Below, one piece after another: positions 25,981 to 26,719 of a DNA stretch of 26,719 nt. The translations under genes and the position numbers were made by a program. A model generated the notes under the pieces. It saw only the letters and a program-made list of their open reading frames with translations, ran no database searches and was not told the DNA's origin. Origin of the DNA: Priapulus caudatus (taxonomy: Eukaryota > Priapulida > Priapulimorpha > Priapulimorphida > Priapulidae); NCBI RefSeq assembly GCF_000485595.1, contig NW_014579505.1, positions 8,686 to 35,404 on the forward strand. The letters are read 5' to 3'. Position 1 is the stretch's first letter, and each line of letters begins with the position of its first letter.

Positions 25981-26171
25981 AGCGTAGCTAACAATAACAC
26001 ATTTTACCTGGAGCAGAGGGTAAAGGGCCTCGCGGGTTGTGTTCTGGGAAGGTGACCGCCATTGACCAGGGAATGTATCTGTACTTCTCTTGCACCTTCC
26101 CCGCCCCACTCTACTAACTTCAGCACTGGTTAGAGGGGGTACTCTCCCAACACTTACTGTAAGTTACTGAC
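25981..26171. other. No gene seen
   Basis: Contains GGGTAAAGGGCCTCGCGGG and other dispersed-repeat-like words that I cannot classify. Confidence 0.4.
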
Positions 26172-26211
26172 ACTGCTGCCTATGATACAGGGATGTGTGT
26201 GTATATCAAGA

Positions 26212-26560
26212 GCAGTGTGCGAAATTAACGGGAGTCCGGAGTCAAATACTCCCTGATTTACTGTCGGACTCCCTGATTTAACATATGCAGGAGTATGTGT
26301 GACTCCCTGAAAATTCTGCCATACTAACTAGTTCATTCCAGAGCACGGCCACGGAATTACCGTATTTTTTCAGCTAATGTCCAAAGAAAATTTGGCAGAC
26401 GTGCAACCGCATGAATCTTCAAAATAAGCACATGCGTTATTGTTAATATCTTTAATTTTAAACTTCAGACTGCGGACTCCCTCATTTTGCTGCGAACTCC
26501 CTCTTTTTGAGGGCAGGGAGTCCGTTGGACTCCCGTGTTCAAAAGTTAATTTCTACCCCT
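26212..26560. mobile_element. GGGAGTCC element, copy 4, inverted, full length
   Basis: Inverted relative to 5087-5429, with both ends present (CAGTGTGCGAAATTAAC and TTAATTTCTACCCCTG). It is flanked by 36-bp direct repeats at 26172-26207 and 26562-26597 (34 of 36 the same). Confidence 0.85.
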
Positions 26561-26687
26561 GCACTGCTGCCTATTATACAGGGATATGTGTGTATATACA
26601 ATAGAGATTATGTACTATTATTATTGTACTATTGTACTATTGTAGAGATTATCTGTATCATGTACTCTTGGTGTATATGTATATACG

Positions 26688-26719
26688 CCCCTCCCCCTCT
26701 CTCCTCCTCCTCCTCCTCC
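26688..26719. repeat. (CTC)n microsatellite at the window end
   Basis: CTCCTCCTCC runs into the edge of the window. Confidence 0.85.

Overview
The window is nuclear DNA of an animal. It has spliced genes with GT-AG introns, vertebrate-type TTAGGG motifs, abundant short inverted-repeat transposons and microsatellites, and gene orthologues that align readily to vertebrate proteins. The style of the repeats suggests a marine invertebrate, perhaps a deuterostome, but I cannot name the species.

Two genes are supported and lie head to head, with 157 bp between their start codons. On the minus strand, 15726 down to 2092 is the gene for the theta subunit of the cytosolic chaperonin TRiC/CCT (CCT8). 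It appears complete in 14 coding exons, from a start matching the family N-terminus to a stop after the usual acidic tail. On the plus strand from 15884 is an OSTM1-like gene (osteopetrosis-associated transmembrane protein 1). Four exons are visible up to 21674, covering the signal peptide and Cys-rich luminal domain. The exons for the transmembrane segment and tail were not found and probably lie beyond the window. The two genes are not known to act together: one folds actin and tubulin in the cytosol, the other is a lysosomal membrane partner of the CLC-7 transporter. They probably share a bidirectional promoter.

Layout: 1-1330 is AT-rich with no gene. 1334-2091 is the probable CCT8 3' UTR, with a 28-bp minisatellite and a CTCF-consensus site. 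2092-15726 is CCT8, with introns full of microsatellites, transposon-like elements and two unusual tandem arrays (9760-10310 and 11065-13065). Each array unit carries part of CCT8 exon 5. 15884-21674 is OSTM1, with a 46-bp minisatellite, three repeat blocks and a 1.38-kb tandem duplication in its introns, and long CT and GA tracts on either side of exons 3-4. 21675-26719 is repeats only.

Sequence quality is uneven. From about 6.3 to 13.45 kb, and in 19.26-20.54 kb and 22.84-23.6 kb, the sequence carries many extra single bases compared with sister repeat copies or with the expected reading frame. CCT8 exons 5-9 (and one spot in exon 4) are frameshifted only there, while exons 1-3 and 10-14 are clean. 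I read this as unpolished long-read gap filling, not gene decay. The single N at 22837 joins two versions of the same roughly 570-600 bp, a likely false duplication.
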